DNA of 64,000 nt from Leifsonia shinshuensis (GTDB lineage: Bacteria; Actinomycetota; Actinomycetes; Actinomycetales; Microbacteriaceae). Shown here in pieces: positions 7,903-16,395 of the stretch (position 1 is its first letter; each line of letters opens with the position of its first letter). The notes beneath the pieces are model-generated. The model worked only from the letters and a program-made list of their open reading frames with translations. It was not told where the DNA came from and did not search any database. The position numbers and the translations under genes are program-made. The stretch spans positions 124,001 to 188,000 of the forward strand of contig NZ_JAHHZQ010000006.1 in the NCBI RefSeq assembly GCF_022606355.1. Direction: 5' to 3'.

Positions 7903-9510
7903 TCAGGCGGGAGGCGCGAGCTCGGTCAGCGTTCCGTCCGGCCCCAGCTCCAACCTCCGGGTCAGTCCCAGTCGGTCGAGGAACCGGTCGTCGTGACTGA
8001 CGACGATCACCGCGCCCTGGTACTCGCCGAGCGCGTCGACGAGCTGGTCGACGCTGGTGATGTCGAGGTTGTTGGTCGGCTCGTCCAGCACCAGCAGCTG
8101 TGCGGGAGGGTCCGCGAGCAGCAGACGTGAGAGCAGCACCCGGAAGCGCTCGCCGCCGCTGAGCGACGAGACCGGGCGGTGGACGTCGTCGCCCTTGATC
8201 AGCAGGCGGCCGAGGCGGTTCCGGATCAGAGCGTCCGGCACGTCCGGCGCGATCTGCCGCACGTTCTCGAGGGCTCCGGCATCCTCGTCCACACCGCCGA
8301 GACTCTGGGCGAGGTAGCCGACGCGGGACGTGTGCAGCCGCCCGCCGGCACGACCGGGCTCGACCTCGTCGCCGCCGATCAGGGATTCGAGCAGGGTCGT
8401 CTTGCCGACGCCGTTCGCGCCGACGATCGCCACACGCTCGGGGCCTTGCACGGTGAAGGTCCGGTCGGTCCCGACGAGTTCGGCGATCCGGCGCCCGGCC
8501 GGGACGTCCGGATCGGGCAGCTGCAGGGAGATCCGCTGGTCCGGGCGCACCCGCGAGGCGGCCTCCTCCCTGGCGGCCTTCGCGGCGTCCAGGCGGTCGT
8601 CGAGTCCGGTGCGCAGCTTGCCGGCGGAAGCCTCCGCGCGCGAGGCGAGCCCGTTCATCAGGATCTTCGAGCCTTTCTTGTTCGCGTTCGCGGTCGCCGC
8701 GTTCCTGGCCCGCTTCGCCAGGCGGCTCTCGGCCTCCGCCCGCTGTCGCCGCTCGGCTTTGACGGCTCGTTCGGCCGAGGCCGCCAGCTGCACCGCCGAC
8801 GCCTGCTGGGCGTCGAGCGCCGCCCTCCACTCGCTGTACGGGCCGCCGAACACGGTCAGCCGTCCGTCGTACAGTTCCGCGGTCCGATCCATCCGATCGA
8901 GGAGCTCCAGATCGTGACTGACGACGACGAGCGTCCCCGGCCAGGTCTGGAGCAGCTCCGCGAGCATCGACCGGGTGGGGCGATCCAGGTTGTTGGTCGG
9001 TTCGTCGAGCAGCGTGATCGGGAACCGGCGGACCCGGAGGCCGGAGATCGCGATGAGCATGACCTCCCCGCCGGAGAGCGTGTGCACCCGGCGGTCGAGA
9101 TCGGCGGACGAGAAGCCGATCGCGCGCAGCTGTTCGTCGGCGCGCGACTCGATGTCCCAGTCGTCGCCGATCGTCTCGAAGCGTTCGGCCGAGACGTCGC
9201 CGGACTCGACGGCCCGGATGGCGTCGACGACCTCCTGGATTCCCAGCAGGCCGGCGACGGTGGTGTCGGCACGCCAGGTGACCGACTGGCGGAGGTAGCC
9301 GACCTCGCCGGTCGTTGACACGGTGCCGGAGGACGGAGTCAGCTCGCCGGCGATGAGACGGAGCAGCGTGGACTTGCCCGCCCCGTTGTCGCCGACGAGC
9401 CCGGTGCGCCCCGGCAGGAAGGAGCCGCTGACGTCGGTGACGGCAGGCCGGCCGTCCGGCCAGCTGAAGGAAAGGGCGGACAGGACGATGGAAGACGTGC
9501 TGGAAGGCAT
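7903..9510 (-). CDS. ABC-F family ATPase (ribosome-associated)
   Basis: The 535-residue protein has two ABC ATPase domains in one chain and no membrane segment. Domain 1 has Walker A GDNGAGKST, signature LSGGE and Walker B LLDEPTNNLD. Domain 2 has GANGVGKTT, SLSGGE and LVLDEPTNNLD. A charged, Lys/Arg-rich linker separates them, as in ABC-F proteins that bind the ribosomal E site. Members act in translation or protect ribosomes from antibiotics; the class cannot be decided by eye. The chosen start (ATG 9510) has GAGG 7 nt upstream; a longer frame to 9624 crosses a leader hairpin. Resistance-type ABC-F genes often carry attenuating leaders. Confidence 0.88.
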   Translation of the reverse strand: MPSSTSSIVLSALSFSWPDGRPAVTDVSGSFLPGRTGLVGDNGAGKSTLLRLIAGELTPSSGTVSTTGEVGYLRQSVTWRADTTVAGLLGIQEVVDAIRAVESGDVSAERFETIGDDWDIESRADEQLRAIGFSSADLDRRVHTLSGGEVMLIAISGLRVRRFPITLLDEPTNNLDRPTRSMLAELLQTWPGTLVVVSHDLELLDRMDRTAELYDGRLTVFGGPYSEWRAALDAQQASAVQLAASAERAVKAERRQRAEAESRLAKRARNAATANANKKGSKILMNGLASRAEASAGKLRTGLDDRLDAAKAAREEAASRVRPDQRISLQLPDPDVPAGRRIAELVGTDRTFTVQGPERVAIVGANGVGKTTLLESLIGGDEVEPGRAGGRLHTSRVGYLAQSLGGVDEDAGALENVRQIAPDVPDALIRNRLGRLLIKGDDVHRPVSSLSGGERFRVLLSRLLLADPPAQLLVLDEPTNNLDITSVDQLVDALGEYQGAVIVVSHDDRFLDRLGLTRRLELGPDGTLTELAPPA

Positions 9511-9581
9511 GGAAGAACCTCGAAAACGGAGAGAAAGATCGATCGGATGAGCAGAAGCCCGATCGCTCCGGCGGCACGGGA

Positions 9582-9604
9582 TGGCCACCGGCGACCGGTG
9601 GCTA
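9582..9604 (-). promoter_or_regulatory. leader hairpin upstream of the ABC-F gene
   Basis: CCACCGG and CCGGTGG pair over a 3-nt CGA loop, and the stem extends to about 10 bp including one G-T pair. It lies 72 nt upstream of the ABC-F start, where ribosome-mediated attenuators are found in drug-inducible ABC-F genes. No convincing leader peptide is visible. Confidence 0.35.
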
Positions 9605-9673
9605 GGCTCTGTCGATCTCGTCAATCAGCACGAGGTCACCCTACCAAGCCCGCAGGATCACCCGCTCACCTGC

Positions 9674-12583
9674 TCACCAACCGGACGTGAGCACTTCGTC
9701 CAGGCGATCCACGAACGCGTCGGCGTCGGCAACGGTGAGGCAGAGCGGCGGCTTGATCTTCAGGACGCACTGGCGATCGCTGGTGGGTTGGACGATGACG
9801 CCCAGCTCGCGGAGGCGCTCGCAGATCGCTTCCGTCTCCTCCGTAGCCGGCTCCAGCGTGTCGCGGTCCCGCACGAACTCGAGCCCGAGGTAGAGGCCCG
9901 AGCCGTGCACGGCGCCGACGAGAGGGTGGCGGTCCCCGAGCTCCCGCAGTCGCCGCGCCAGGTGCGCACCGACGATCGTCGCGTTCTCCTGGAGGCGCTC
10001 GTCGCGGAGCACGTCCAGGACGGTGAGCCCGACGACGCACGAGACCGGACTCCCGCCGGCCGAAGAGAAGAAGTATCCCTGCGTGCGGAACCGGTCGGCG
10101 ATCGCGCGGGTGGTCACGACAGCTCCGAGCGGGTGGCCGTTGCCCATCGCCTTGGCGACCGCCACGATGTCGGGGACGACCCCCTGCTGCTCGAAGCCCC
10201 AGAACCACTCGCCGAGCCGGCCGTAGCCGACCTGCACCTCGTCGGCGATCGCCACGCCGCCGTGTTCCCGGACGGCCGCGTAGACCGCCTCCAGATACCC
10301 ATCGGGCAGCGGGATGCCGCCCGCATTTCCGTAGAACGTCTCGGCGATAACCGCGCCGACCGGGGTGCCCTCGGCCGCGAGGCGATGCACCTCCGCTGCC
10401 GCCTCGAGGCCGTACACGGAGGCTTCCGCGCCCCGGTGCGTGCCGCGGTAGCTGTTCGGCGATTCGACCGTGTGCACCCAGCCCGGTCGGGTGGCGAGCG
10501 CCTGAGGGTTGTCGGCGATGGACGTCGAGACGGCGTCGGCGAGACCGGTCCAGCCGTGATAGGCCTCGCGCATGGCCAGCACGCCCTCCCGATCGGTGGC
10601 CGCGCGAGCGAGCCGGAGTGCGAGCTCGACGGCCTCCGAGCCGCTGTTGACGAGGAACACGGTGTCGAGGTCGTCCGGCAGAAGCGCGGTGAGCCGTTCC
10701 GAGAACTCGACGACCGCCGGGTAGTTGAAGCGCGAGTTGGTGTTCAGCGTGCGGAGCTGGCGGGCGACCACGGAGGCGAGCCTGGGGTGGGCGTGGCCGA
10801 TCGCGGTGACGTTGTTGAGCACGTCCAGGTAGACGCGTGCGTCGGCGTCGATCAGATACTGCTTCCACCCGCGCACGATCACCGGCGGTTCGTCGAAGTA
10901 GTGCTCCTGGACCGATGCGAACGTGCGGTCACGGCGCGCGAGCAAATCACCCGGCGCCAGCGCGAGGGGAGGAACCGTCCGCCCGAGGAGGAGAGCGGTC
11001 GGGTCGGCGACCAGCGCGCGCCAGCCGTCGACCAGGGCGGGTTGCACCGTCCATGCGGCCGGGGCGTCCGCCCGGTGCAGCCGAACGGCCAGCGGGCCCG
11101 CCGCCGTGCCGATCGGGTCGCCCGCCGCCACCACCGCGCCGGGTCCGATGGCGGCCTCCGCGCCTTCCAGCCGAAGCAGGAGGCCGCCGCTGCGGAGCTC
11201 GACGCCGTCGGGGGAGATCTCTGCGACGCCTGGCCAGGGCGCCACCAGCCGCGCCTGCTCCGCGAAGGTGAGCTCGACGCCCAGCACCGAGTTCTCCGGT
11301 TCGTCGGCCTCGTAAGGGCGCGAGCGGGTGAGTCGGGGCTCGGCGAAGCGCGTCATGGTGGCGCGGGCGCCGGAACCGAGAGCGGCCGCCGCGATCGCCG
11401 TCTCCGCGTCCGGGTCGAGCCAGACGCCGCCTTCGAGCGCGTCGCTCGACGCCGAGAAGTCGAGGACGGCGATATCGTCCGGTGCGAGAGCGGGGATGAG
11501 CGGCCCGGCAGCGGGCATGACCAGGATGGGGCGCTCGTGGCCGGTCGCGCCGAGGACCAGGGCGGTCGTGACGTCGAGAGGCAGTGCGGTGGCGCGCTCG
11601 AAGATCGCCGTCTCGTGGGACAGGTTCTCCTCGGCGTAGACGTTGCCAGGGTCGGTCGCCAGCACGTGGTGCGCGCTGGCGATCAGCACCGCCCCGCGCA
11701 GCACGACGAGCGGCCAGAGCGCCTGCACCTCGTCATGGCCGAGCGGCGACACGGCGGAGTACGCGGTCAGCGCGGGCAGCGTCGACCGGATGCTTCCGTG
11801 GGCGTGGTGCAGCAGCGAGGAGACGGTGATCGCCGGCTCTGCCACGCGCCAGCTGCGGTTGAGATCGCCGAAATCGATGACGCCGTCCGGGCGGCGGCCG
11901 ATCGGGTCGTCGGAGACGAGGTTGTCGTCCGTCAGGTCACCGTGGATCGGCTGGACCGGGAGCCTGCTCTCGACGCGCTGGACGTGCACCCACGCCGACT
12001 CGGCGGCGACGAGGAGTCGCCCGCGGAGCGCCGCGTCCGGCACGGACGGGAGCAGGGCGTCCAGCACCTCAGGCGCTCGGCGGAGATCCCACTGGTGGAC
12101 GCGTTCCAGGCCGGGGTGGTCGAGACCGGCCAGGGCGACGTCGACCCGGGCCGCCAGTGCTCCGATCGCGCGGGTGTTCGCCCGGGAGAGGTGGCCGCCG
12201 CCGGCCAGCGAGGACCCGTCGACATACTCCAACAGTCGTGCGTTGAGCTCCCGTCCGTTCTCGCGGAACGTGTAGACGGTTCCGCCGTCCGGTCGCACGA
12301 CGGACAGCGGCGCGCGGACTCCCGCGGTGTCGGCGACGCGCGCCGCCGCTGCCGACTGTGCTTCCAACTCCTCTGCGGTAGTGCCGGGGTTCGCCACCTT
12401 GAGGAGCAGACGGGCGGTGTCGGTCCGCAGCAGGAAGTTGCGGTCCTGGTGACTGCCGAGTGCGCGCGCGACGCCGCGGACACCGAACCCGTCGGCTGCG
12501 ATGGTCTCCGCGTCCGACGTGCCGAGGGCGGGCGGCGCCGGCTGGACGAGGCCGGCGGGGGGCAGGGCGGAGTGCGTGTTCAC
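9674..12583 (-). CDS. APH-type kinase / degenerate M23 / class III PLP enzyme fusion (amino-alcohol kinase-phospholyase, probable)
   Basis: The 969-residue protein has three parts. Residues 20-330 form an aminoglycoside-phosphotransferase-like kinase with HGDLTDDN (His214) and VIDFGDL. Residues 345-560 resemble the M23-like middle part of this fusion family, but the usual His metal ligands are missing. Residues 570-965 form a class III PLP enzyme with IADEVQVGYGR and the Schiff-base Lys811 in VAKAMGNGHPLG. In human HYKK plus AGXT2L1/AGXT2L2, an APH kinase phosphorylates an amino alcohol and a class III homologue eliminates phosphate to give an aldehyde and ammonia; fused bacterial versions are known. 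The GTG start follows GGAAGG. The gene is 41 nt downstream of the MOSC reductase gene. Confidence 0.85.
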   Translation of the reverse strand: MNTHSALPPAGLVQPAPPALGTSDAETIAADGFGVRGVARALGSHQDRNFLLRTDTARLLLKVANPGTTAEELEAQSAAAARVADTAGVRAPLSVVRPDGGTVYTFRENGRELNARLLEYVDGSSLAGGGHLSRANTRAIGALAARVDVALAGLDHPGLERVHQWDLRRAPEVLDALLPSVPDAALRGRLLVAAESAWVHVQRVESRLPVQPIHGDLTDDNLVSDDPIGRRPDGVIDFGDLNRSWRVAEPAITVSSLLHHAHGSIRSTLPALTAYSAVSPLGHDEVQALWPLVVLRGAVLIASAHHVLATDPGNVYAEENLSHETAIFERATALPLDVTTALVLGATGHERPILVMPAAGPLIPALAPDDIAVLDFSASSDALEGGVWLDPDAETAIAAAALGSGARATMTRFAEPRLTRSRPYEADEPENSVLGVELTFAEQARLVAPWPGVAEISPDGVELRSGGLLLRLEGAEAAIGPGAVVAAGDPIGTAAGPLAVRLHRADAPAAWTVQPALVDGWRALVADPTALLLGRTVPPLALAPGDLLARRDRTFASVQEHYFDEPPVIVRGWKQYLIDADARVYLDVLNNVTAIGHAHPRLASVVARQLRTLNTNSRFNYPAVVEFSERLTALLPDDLDTVFLVNSGSEAVELALRLARAATDREGVLAMREAYHGWTGLADAVSTSIADNPQALATRPGWVHTVESPNSYRGTHRGAEASVYGLEAAAEVHRLAAEGTPVGAVIAETFYGNAGGIPLPDGYLEAVYAAVREHGGVAIADEVQVGYGRLGEWFWGFEQQGVVPDIVAVAKAMGNGHPLGAVVTTRAIADRFRTQGYFFSSAGGSPVSCVVGLTVLDVLRDERLQENATIVGAHLARRLRELGDRHPLVGAVHGSGLYLGLEFVRDRDTLEPATEETEAICERLRELGVIVQPTSDRQCVLKIKPPLCLTVADADAFVDRLDEVLTSGW

Positions 12584-12624
12584 AGGGTTTCCTTCCGGAG
12601 AGGGGAGCGGGGCGGTGACCGCGG

Positions 12625-14463
12625 TCAGGCGGGAGGCTCGAGCACCACGTCCGAGGTCGGGGCCGTGCAGCAGACCAGGATGCGGCCGGCGGCAGGCGAT
12701 GTCAGCGGATCGGTCAGGTATTCGACGGTGCCGCTGCGGAGGACGCGTGCGCAGGTGCCGCACGCGCCGACGCGGCAGCCGCTCGGCCAGTCGGCCCCGA
12801 CGCCTTCGACGGCATCGAGGATCGAGCCGGCGGGAGGCGTCCACATCGCTTCGTCATCGCCGAAGCGAAGGCGGTGCGGACCGGACGTGGAGGGCCGGCG
12901 CGCAGGGGCGAGGGCGGCGGCGGTCGGTGAGTAGAAGACCTCGAACGCGAACCGGTCCGGCGGAAGGCCGAGGACGGACAGTCGATGGCGGAGTTCCGTC
13001 GGGAACGCGCCGGGACCGCAGGCGTAGGCGGAGACCGTGCCGAGCGCCGCGCCGTCCGGTCCGGCCAGCTCCGCGAGTGTCGCTGAGAGATGAGCGTCGG
13101 TGGGGCGGCCGGCGATCGCGCCGAGCTCCGCCGCCCGGTCATCGTCCTCCCGGGAGAGGTGCAGCTGGGCAGCTGCATCGGGGAGCGCAGCGCACAGCGC
13201 GACGACTTCGTGCCAGAGCGAGAGATCGTCGCCGGTCCGCTCGGTGTGCACTACGCGCACCGGACGGCGCGTCCCGCTGAGCGCGCGGAGCATGGCCACG
13301 GTCGGGGTGATGCCGACGCCGGCGCTGAGCAGCAGCACCGATCCCGTGTCGTTGGGGGAGTCGTCGAGCGTGACGTCGCCGAACGGCCCGGTGACGACGA
13401 GCTCGCCGCCGGCGTGCACCGTGTCGTGCAGGAATCGGGAGATGCGGCCGTCGCGCTTCACGCTGATCCGGAACCGGCCGGGCTCGACGCCCGAGATGGT
13501 GTAGCACCGCCATCCGGGCGCCTCGGCGCCGGGAACGTGGATGCGCACGTGCTGTCCGGCGGCGGCTTGCGGAAGGAGTCCGAGTGGGTCGTCGAACCAG
13601 AAGCTGACGACGGAGGGCGACTCCACCGCACGGTGCACAACTCGACCGGTTCGCGGCCACTCGTGCGCCCCGACCGGCCGGGGATCCGCCTGCCCGACGA
13701 TCTCGAGCTCGTCGCCGCCCGCGATCCTGCCACCGTGCACGACACGCGCGTACAGACCGCAGAACATGTGACCGAAGCTGCTCGCGAGCAGGGCGGGCAC
13801 GTTGAGATCCGAGGCTCCGGTGATGGGGTCGATCGTGGTGGCACGGCAGCGGTCGGTGGGCTGGAAGACCTCGAGCACCGCGTCGCCGATCCGGATGCGG
13901 CGACCCAGGAGGTCGAACTCGCCCCAGGCGGGGAGGCCCTCCAGGTAGAGGTTGGCCCGGAACCGGCGCGGATCGACCGGCTTCCCGCCGGCAGCGGCCA
14001 AGGCCTCGAGGGTGGCGAGATTGATGATCGAGAGGTGCGCAGCCGGCCAATCCCAGAGGCCGCCGCTGCGCCGGACGAGGGTGGGAGGACCGAGCGGGCC
14101 GCTGGGCAGCTCGTCGCCGAGGAGCGCCTCGACGGCAGTAGCCCGGAGCGTCTCCTCACCGAGCCGGAGCGTCGCCTCCCGGCCGTCGGGAAGGGTCAGC
14201 CGGAGCAGCGGGCGGGCGTTCTCCGGGTGATCGAGGGCGGTCCCGAGCCGCACGACCCGCTCGTTCTTCGCCACGTGGAAGTACGTCTCGCGGGGGTTCC
14301 ACCCGGTGGCGCTGCGCGGGGAGACGACGCCGTTCTCGATCGCATGACTGCGATCCCAGCGCAGTCCCCGGCCCGGTACGAGCAAGATCGACCCGTCTGC
14401 GGGGACTCCGGGAAGGCCCTTGACCGGATACCGCACGATGCTCGCGACGCGCGCTGCGGCCAT
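12625..14463 (-). CDS. MOSC-flavin-2Fe-2S fusion reductase (YcbX/mARC-like, self-contained)
   Basis: The 612-residue protein joins an N-terminal MOSC_N beta-barrel (1-95), a MOSC domain (about 100-250), an FNR-like flavin/NAD domain (about 265-500; RCYTISG, then GVGITPTVAML) and a plant-type 2Fe-2S ferredoxin domain (about 525-612). In the MOSC domain, DRCRATTIDPITG matches the mARC/YcbX motif whose Cys (here Cys206) ligates molybdenum. The ferredoxin ligands are Cys563, Cys568, Cys571 and Cys598 or Cys599. mARC and YcbX reduce N-hydroxylated compounds with partner reductases; here the electron chain is in one polypeptide. The ATG at 14463 follows AAGGAG. Confidence 0.88.
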   Translation of the reverse strand: MAAARVASIVRYPVKGLPGVPADGSILLVPGRGLRWDRSHAIENGVVSPRSATGWNPRETYFHVAKNERVVRLGTALDHPENARPLLRLTLPDGREATLRLGEETLRATAVEALLGDELPSGPLGPPTLVRRSGGLWDWPAAHLSIINLATLEALAAAGGKPVDPRRFRANLYLEGLPAWGEFDLLGRRIRIGDAVLEVFQPTDRCRATTIDPITGASDLNVPALLASSFGHMFCGLYARVVHGGRIAGGDELEIVGQADPRPVGAHEWPRTGRVVHRAVESPSVVSFWFDDPLGLLPQAAAGQHVRIHVPGAEAPGWRCYTISGVEPGRFRISVKRDGRISRFLHDTVHAGGELVVTGPFGDVTLDDSPNDTGSVLLLSAGVGITPTVAMLRALSGTRRPVRVVHTERTGDDLSLWHEVVALCAALPDAAAQLHLSREDDDRAAELGAIAGRPTDAHLSATLAELAGPDGAALGTVSAYACGPGAFPTELRHRLSVLGLPPDRFAFEVFYSPTAAALAPARRPSTSGPHRLRFGDDEAMWTPPAGSILDAVEGVGADWPSGCRVGACGTCARVLRSGTVEYLTDPLTSPAAGRILVCCTAPTSDVVLEPPA

Positions 14464-14488
14464 CGGCTGCTCCTTCCGGGTGCGGTCG

Positions 14489-14508
14489 ACGCCGGATCGT
14501 TCCGGCAT
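14489..14508. promoter_or_regulatory. operator copy 1 of the divergent regulon
   Basis: This 20-bp dyad (ACGCCGGATCGTTCCGGCAT) is the exact inverse of the copy at 14660-14679 over 18 bases, with one mismatch in its left arm. It has a central CG step, as LacI-family operators usually do, and begins 7 nt downstream of the minus-strand -10 box, where a bound repressor would block transcription of the MOSC reductase and kinase-PLP genes. The LacI protein encoded at 23104-24120 is the natural candidate. Confidence 0.75.
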
Positions 14509-14515
14509 GTCAGTG

Positions 14516-14545
14516 AAGATAGCGACAATCGCGGGGACCCGTCAA
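14516..14545 (-). promoter_or_regulatory. minus-strand promoter for the MOSC reductase operon
   Basis: Read on the minus strand, a perfect TTGACG -35 (14545-14540) is followed after 18 nt by TATCTT (14521-14516). The transcript would start close to or inside operator copy 1 and run into the MOSC reductase gene at 14463. Confidence 0.65.
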
Positions 14546-14623
14546 CGGCGACGTTCGCGTTTCCGATGTCCGGCCCACGGTTTTCATGGCGAGGGCCACG
14601 GGAGGATTTCTCCGCCCGGGGTA

Positions 14624-14652
14624 TTGACGCGGTGGGCCGTGGACGCTAAATT
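14624..14652 (+). promoter_or_regulatory. plus-strand promoter for the importer-peptidase operon
   Basis: TTGACG (14624-14629) and TAAATT (14647-14652) are separated by 17 nt, a near-consensus housekeeping promoter. Operator copy 2 follows 7 nt later, and the first gene starts at 14768. Confidence 0.7.
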
Positions 14653-14659
14653 GCCTCCA

Positions 14660-14679
14660 ATGCCGGAACGATCCGGCAT
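14660..14679. promoter_or_regulatory. operator copy 2 of the divergent regulon
   Basis: ATGCCGGAACGATCCGGCAT has perfect 8-bp arms around ACGA, centred on CG. It sits immediately downstream of the plus-strand -10 box. Together with copy 1 it would let one regulator control both operons. Confidence 0.8.
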
Positions 14680-14767
14680 CGCACTTCACCGCTACTCCGG
14701 GTCACCCCCAACCCCATTCCGCCCGCCCCGCGGCCTCGCCGCACCCACAGCGCAAGGAGTCGCCAGC

Positions 14768-16393
14768 ATGCGAAAATCCCTGACAATCGGAGCGGCCGTC
14801 GCCACGGTCGCGCTGCTCCTCACCGCCTGTTCCTCGAATGACAAGGATGTCAGCACGGGAACGGGAGAAGTCTCCCCCGGATTCCTCAGCGTCGCAGACA
14901 CGTCGCTCCCCACCGGGGGCACCCTGCACGCCGATCTCGACTACGACACGGTCGAGGCGAACGGCCTCGATCCACGCTTCGCGACCACGGCCCGGTCCTG
15001 GACGATCGAAGGGCTCAGCTACCAGACGCTGGTCGCCGTCGACCAGAAGTTCGGATTCAGGCCGGAGCTCGCCACCTCCTGGGATATCGTCAGCCCCACC
15101 GAGTACGTCTTCCACCTCCGCAAGGACGCCGTGTTCTCCAATGGCCGGCCGATGACCGCCGACGACGTCAAGGGAAGCATCGAGCTGCTGCAGGAGAGCA
15201 AGTCGTCCTGGGCCCTCCAGCTCGGCCCGATCTCCTCCGTCGAGGTGAGCGCGCCCGACCAGGTGACCATCCACCTCTCGGCGCCCTACACCGCGCTCCT
15301 CGGCGCCCTCGCCAACACCCCTGCGGCGATCGTCCCGGCGGCCGAGGTGCGAGCGGGCACGGTCGATCTCGCCAAGCAGATGGTCGGCACCGGACCCTAC
15401 GTCGCCTCTGCGCACGTCCAGGACGAGTCGTGGACCTTCGAGAAGAACCCGCACTACTACGACGCGAAGAAGGTCGGCCCCGACAAGCTCGACATCAAGA
15501 TCGTGCCGGACGAGGCGAGCCGACTGGCGGCGATCCGTGACGGCAGCGTCCAGTACGCGTTCTTCAACAACGCGGACACGCTCGACCTGCTCGCCGGCAC
15601 CAAGGAGGTGAAAGCGGTCAATCAGCAGAACACCGACTTCTACTACCTCATCCTCAACTCGACCAACCCGTCGTCTCCTCTGCACGACGAGAAGGTCCGG
15701 TTCGCCGTCAACGCCGCCATCGACCGGGCGCAGCTGTCGGACCTCACGCTCGCGGGCCATGGCAAGGCGACGGGCGTCACGCCCGTCGGGCTGCCCGGTT
15801 CGTGCTCGCCGTCCCAGCTCCCGTCCGCCAAGCTCAGCAAAGACGACATCACGAAGCTGCTGAAGGACGCCGGCGCGAGCAACATCCACCTCAGCCTGGT
15901 CACCTGGAACGAGGAGAGCGCACCGGGCAAGATCGCGCAGGTCATCCAGCAGCAGCTGCGCCCCTACGGGATCACGGTCGACATCAAGGTCGTCGACACC
16001 GCGACCTACTCCGCCGCGTTCTACGGAGGTGACAAGACCGCCTCGGCCGACCTCGGCATCAGCTGGTACGCCGGCTACGGCGATGCCGCGATGGTCTCGC
16101 GCTGGTGGAACACCGACCAGGCCACCTTCACCTCACGGTTCATGACCGGATCGAAGACCCTCAACGATCTGGTCGTGCAGGCCAACGAGGAGCCCGTCGG
16201 CGCCTCGCGCGACGCCGTCCTCACCAAGCTGTGCGCCGAAGTCGACCGCACCGCGGAGCAGGTGCCGCTGATGACCCGCCCCGGTGTGATCGCCTACCGC
16301 ACCGACAAGCTGAGCGCCACCATCAACTCGACGGAAGGCTACGGCGACATCTTCCGCTACCTCACCGACTTCCGGCTGACGGGGTCCAAGTAG
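14768..16393 (+). CDS. family 5 solute-binding lipoprotein of a peptide-type ABC importer
   Basis: The 541-residue protein has a lipoprotein signal peptide ending LLTAC (Cys21) and the fold-typical segments of DppA/OppA-like family 5 binding proteins, such as GLSYQTLVAVDQKFGFRPELATSWD, YVFHLRKDAVFSNGRPMTADDV and GTGPY. It captures the substrate outside the membrane and hands it to the two permeases that follow. The ATG has AAGGAG 8 nt upstream. It is the first gene of an operon that runs to the LacI gene. Family 5 proteins bind peptides but also opines, nickel chelates and other compounds, so the ligand is open. Confidence 0.9.
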   Translation: MRKSLTIGAAVATVALLLTACSSNDKDVSTGTGEVSPGFLSVADTSLPTGGTLHADLDYDTVEANGLDPRFATTARSWTIEGLSYQTLVAVDQKFGFRPELATSWDIVSPTEYVFHLRKDAVFSNGRPMTADDVKGSIELLQESKSSWALQLGPISSVEVSAPDQVTIHLSAPYTALLGALANTPAAIVPAAEVRAGTVDLAKQMVGTGPYVASAHVQDESWTFEKNPHYYDAKKVGPDKLDIKIVPDEASRLAAIRDGSVQYAFFNNADTLDLLAGTKEVKAVNQQNTDFYYLILNSTNPSSPLHDEKVRFAVNAAIDRAQLSDLTLAGHGKATGVTPVGLPGSCSPSQLPSAKLSKDDITKLLKDAGASNIHLSLVTWNEESAPGKIAQVIQQQLRPYGITVDIKVVDTATYSAAFYGGDKTASADLGISWYAGYGDAAMVSRWWNTDQATFTSRFMTGSKTLNDLVVQANEEPVGASRDAVLTKLCAEVDRTAEQVPLMTRPGVIAYRTDKLSATINSTEGYGDIFRYLTDFRLTGSK

Positions 16394-16395
16394 CG

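Noticed and set aside
9581-12934. A 1,117-codon plus-strand frame opposite the kinase-PLP gene
   Set aside because: The opposite strand encodes a well-defined multidomain enzyme; this frame is Arg/Asp-rich shadow sequence.
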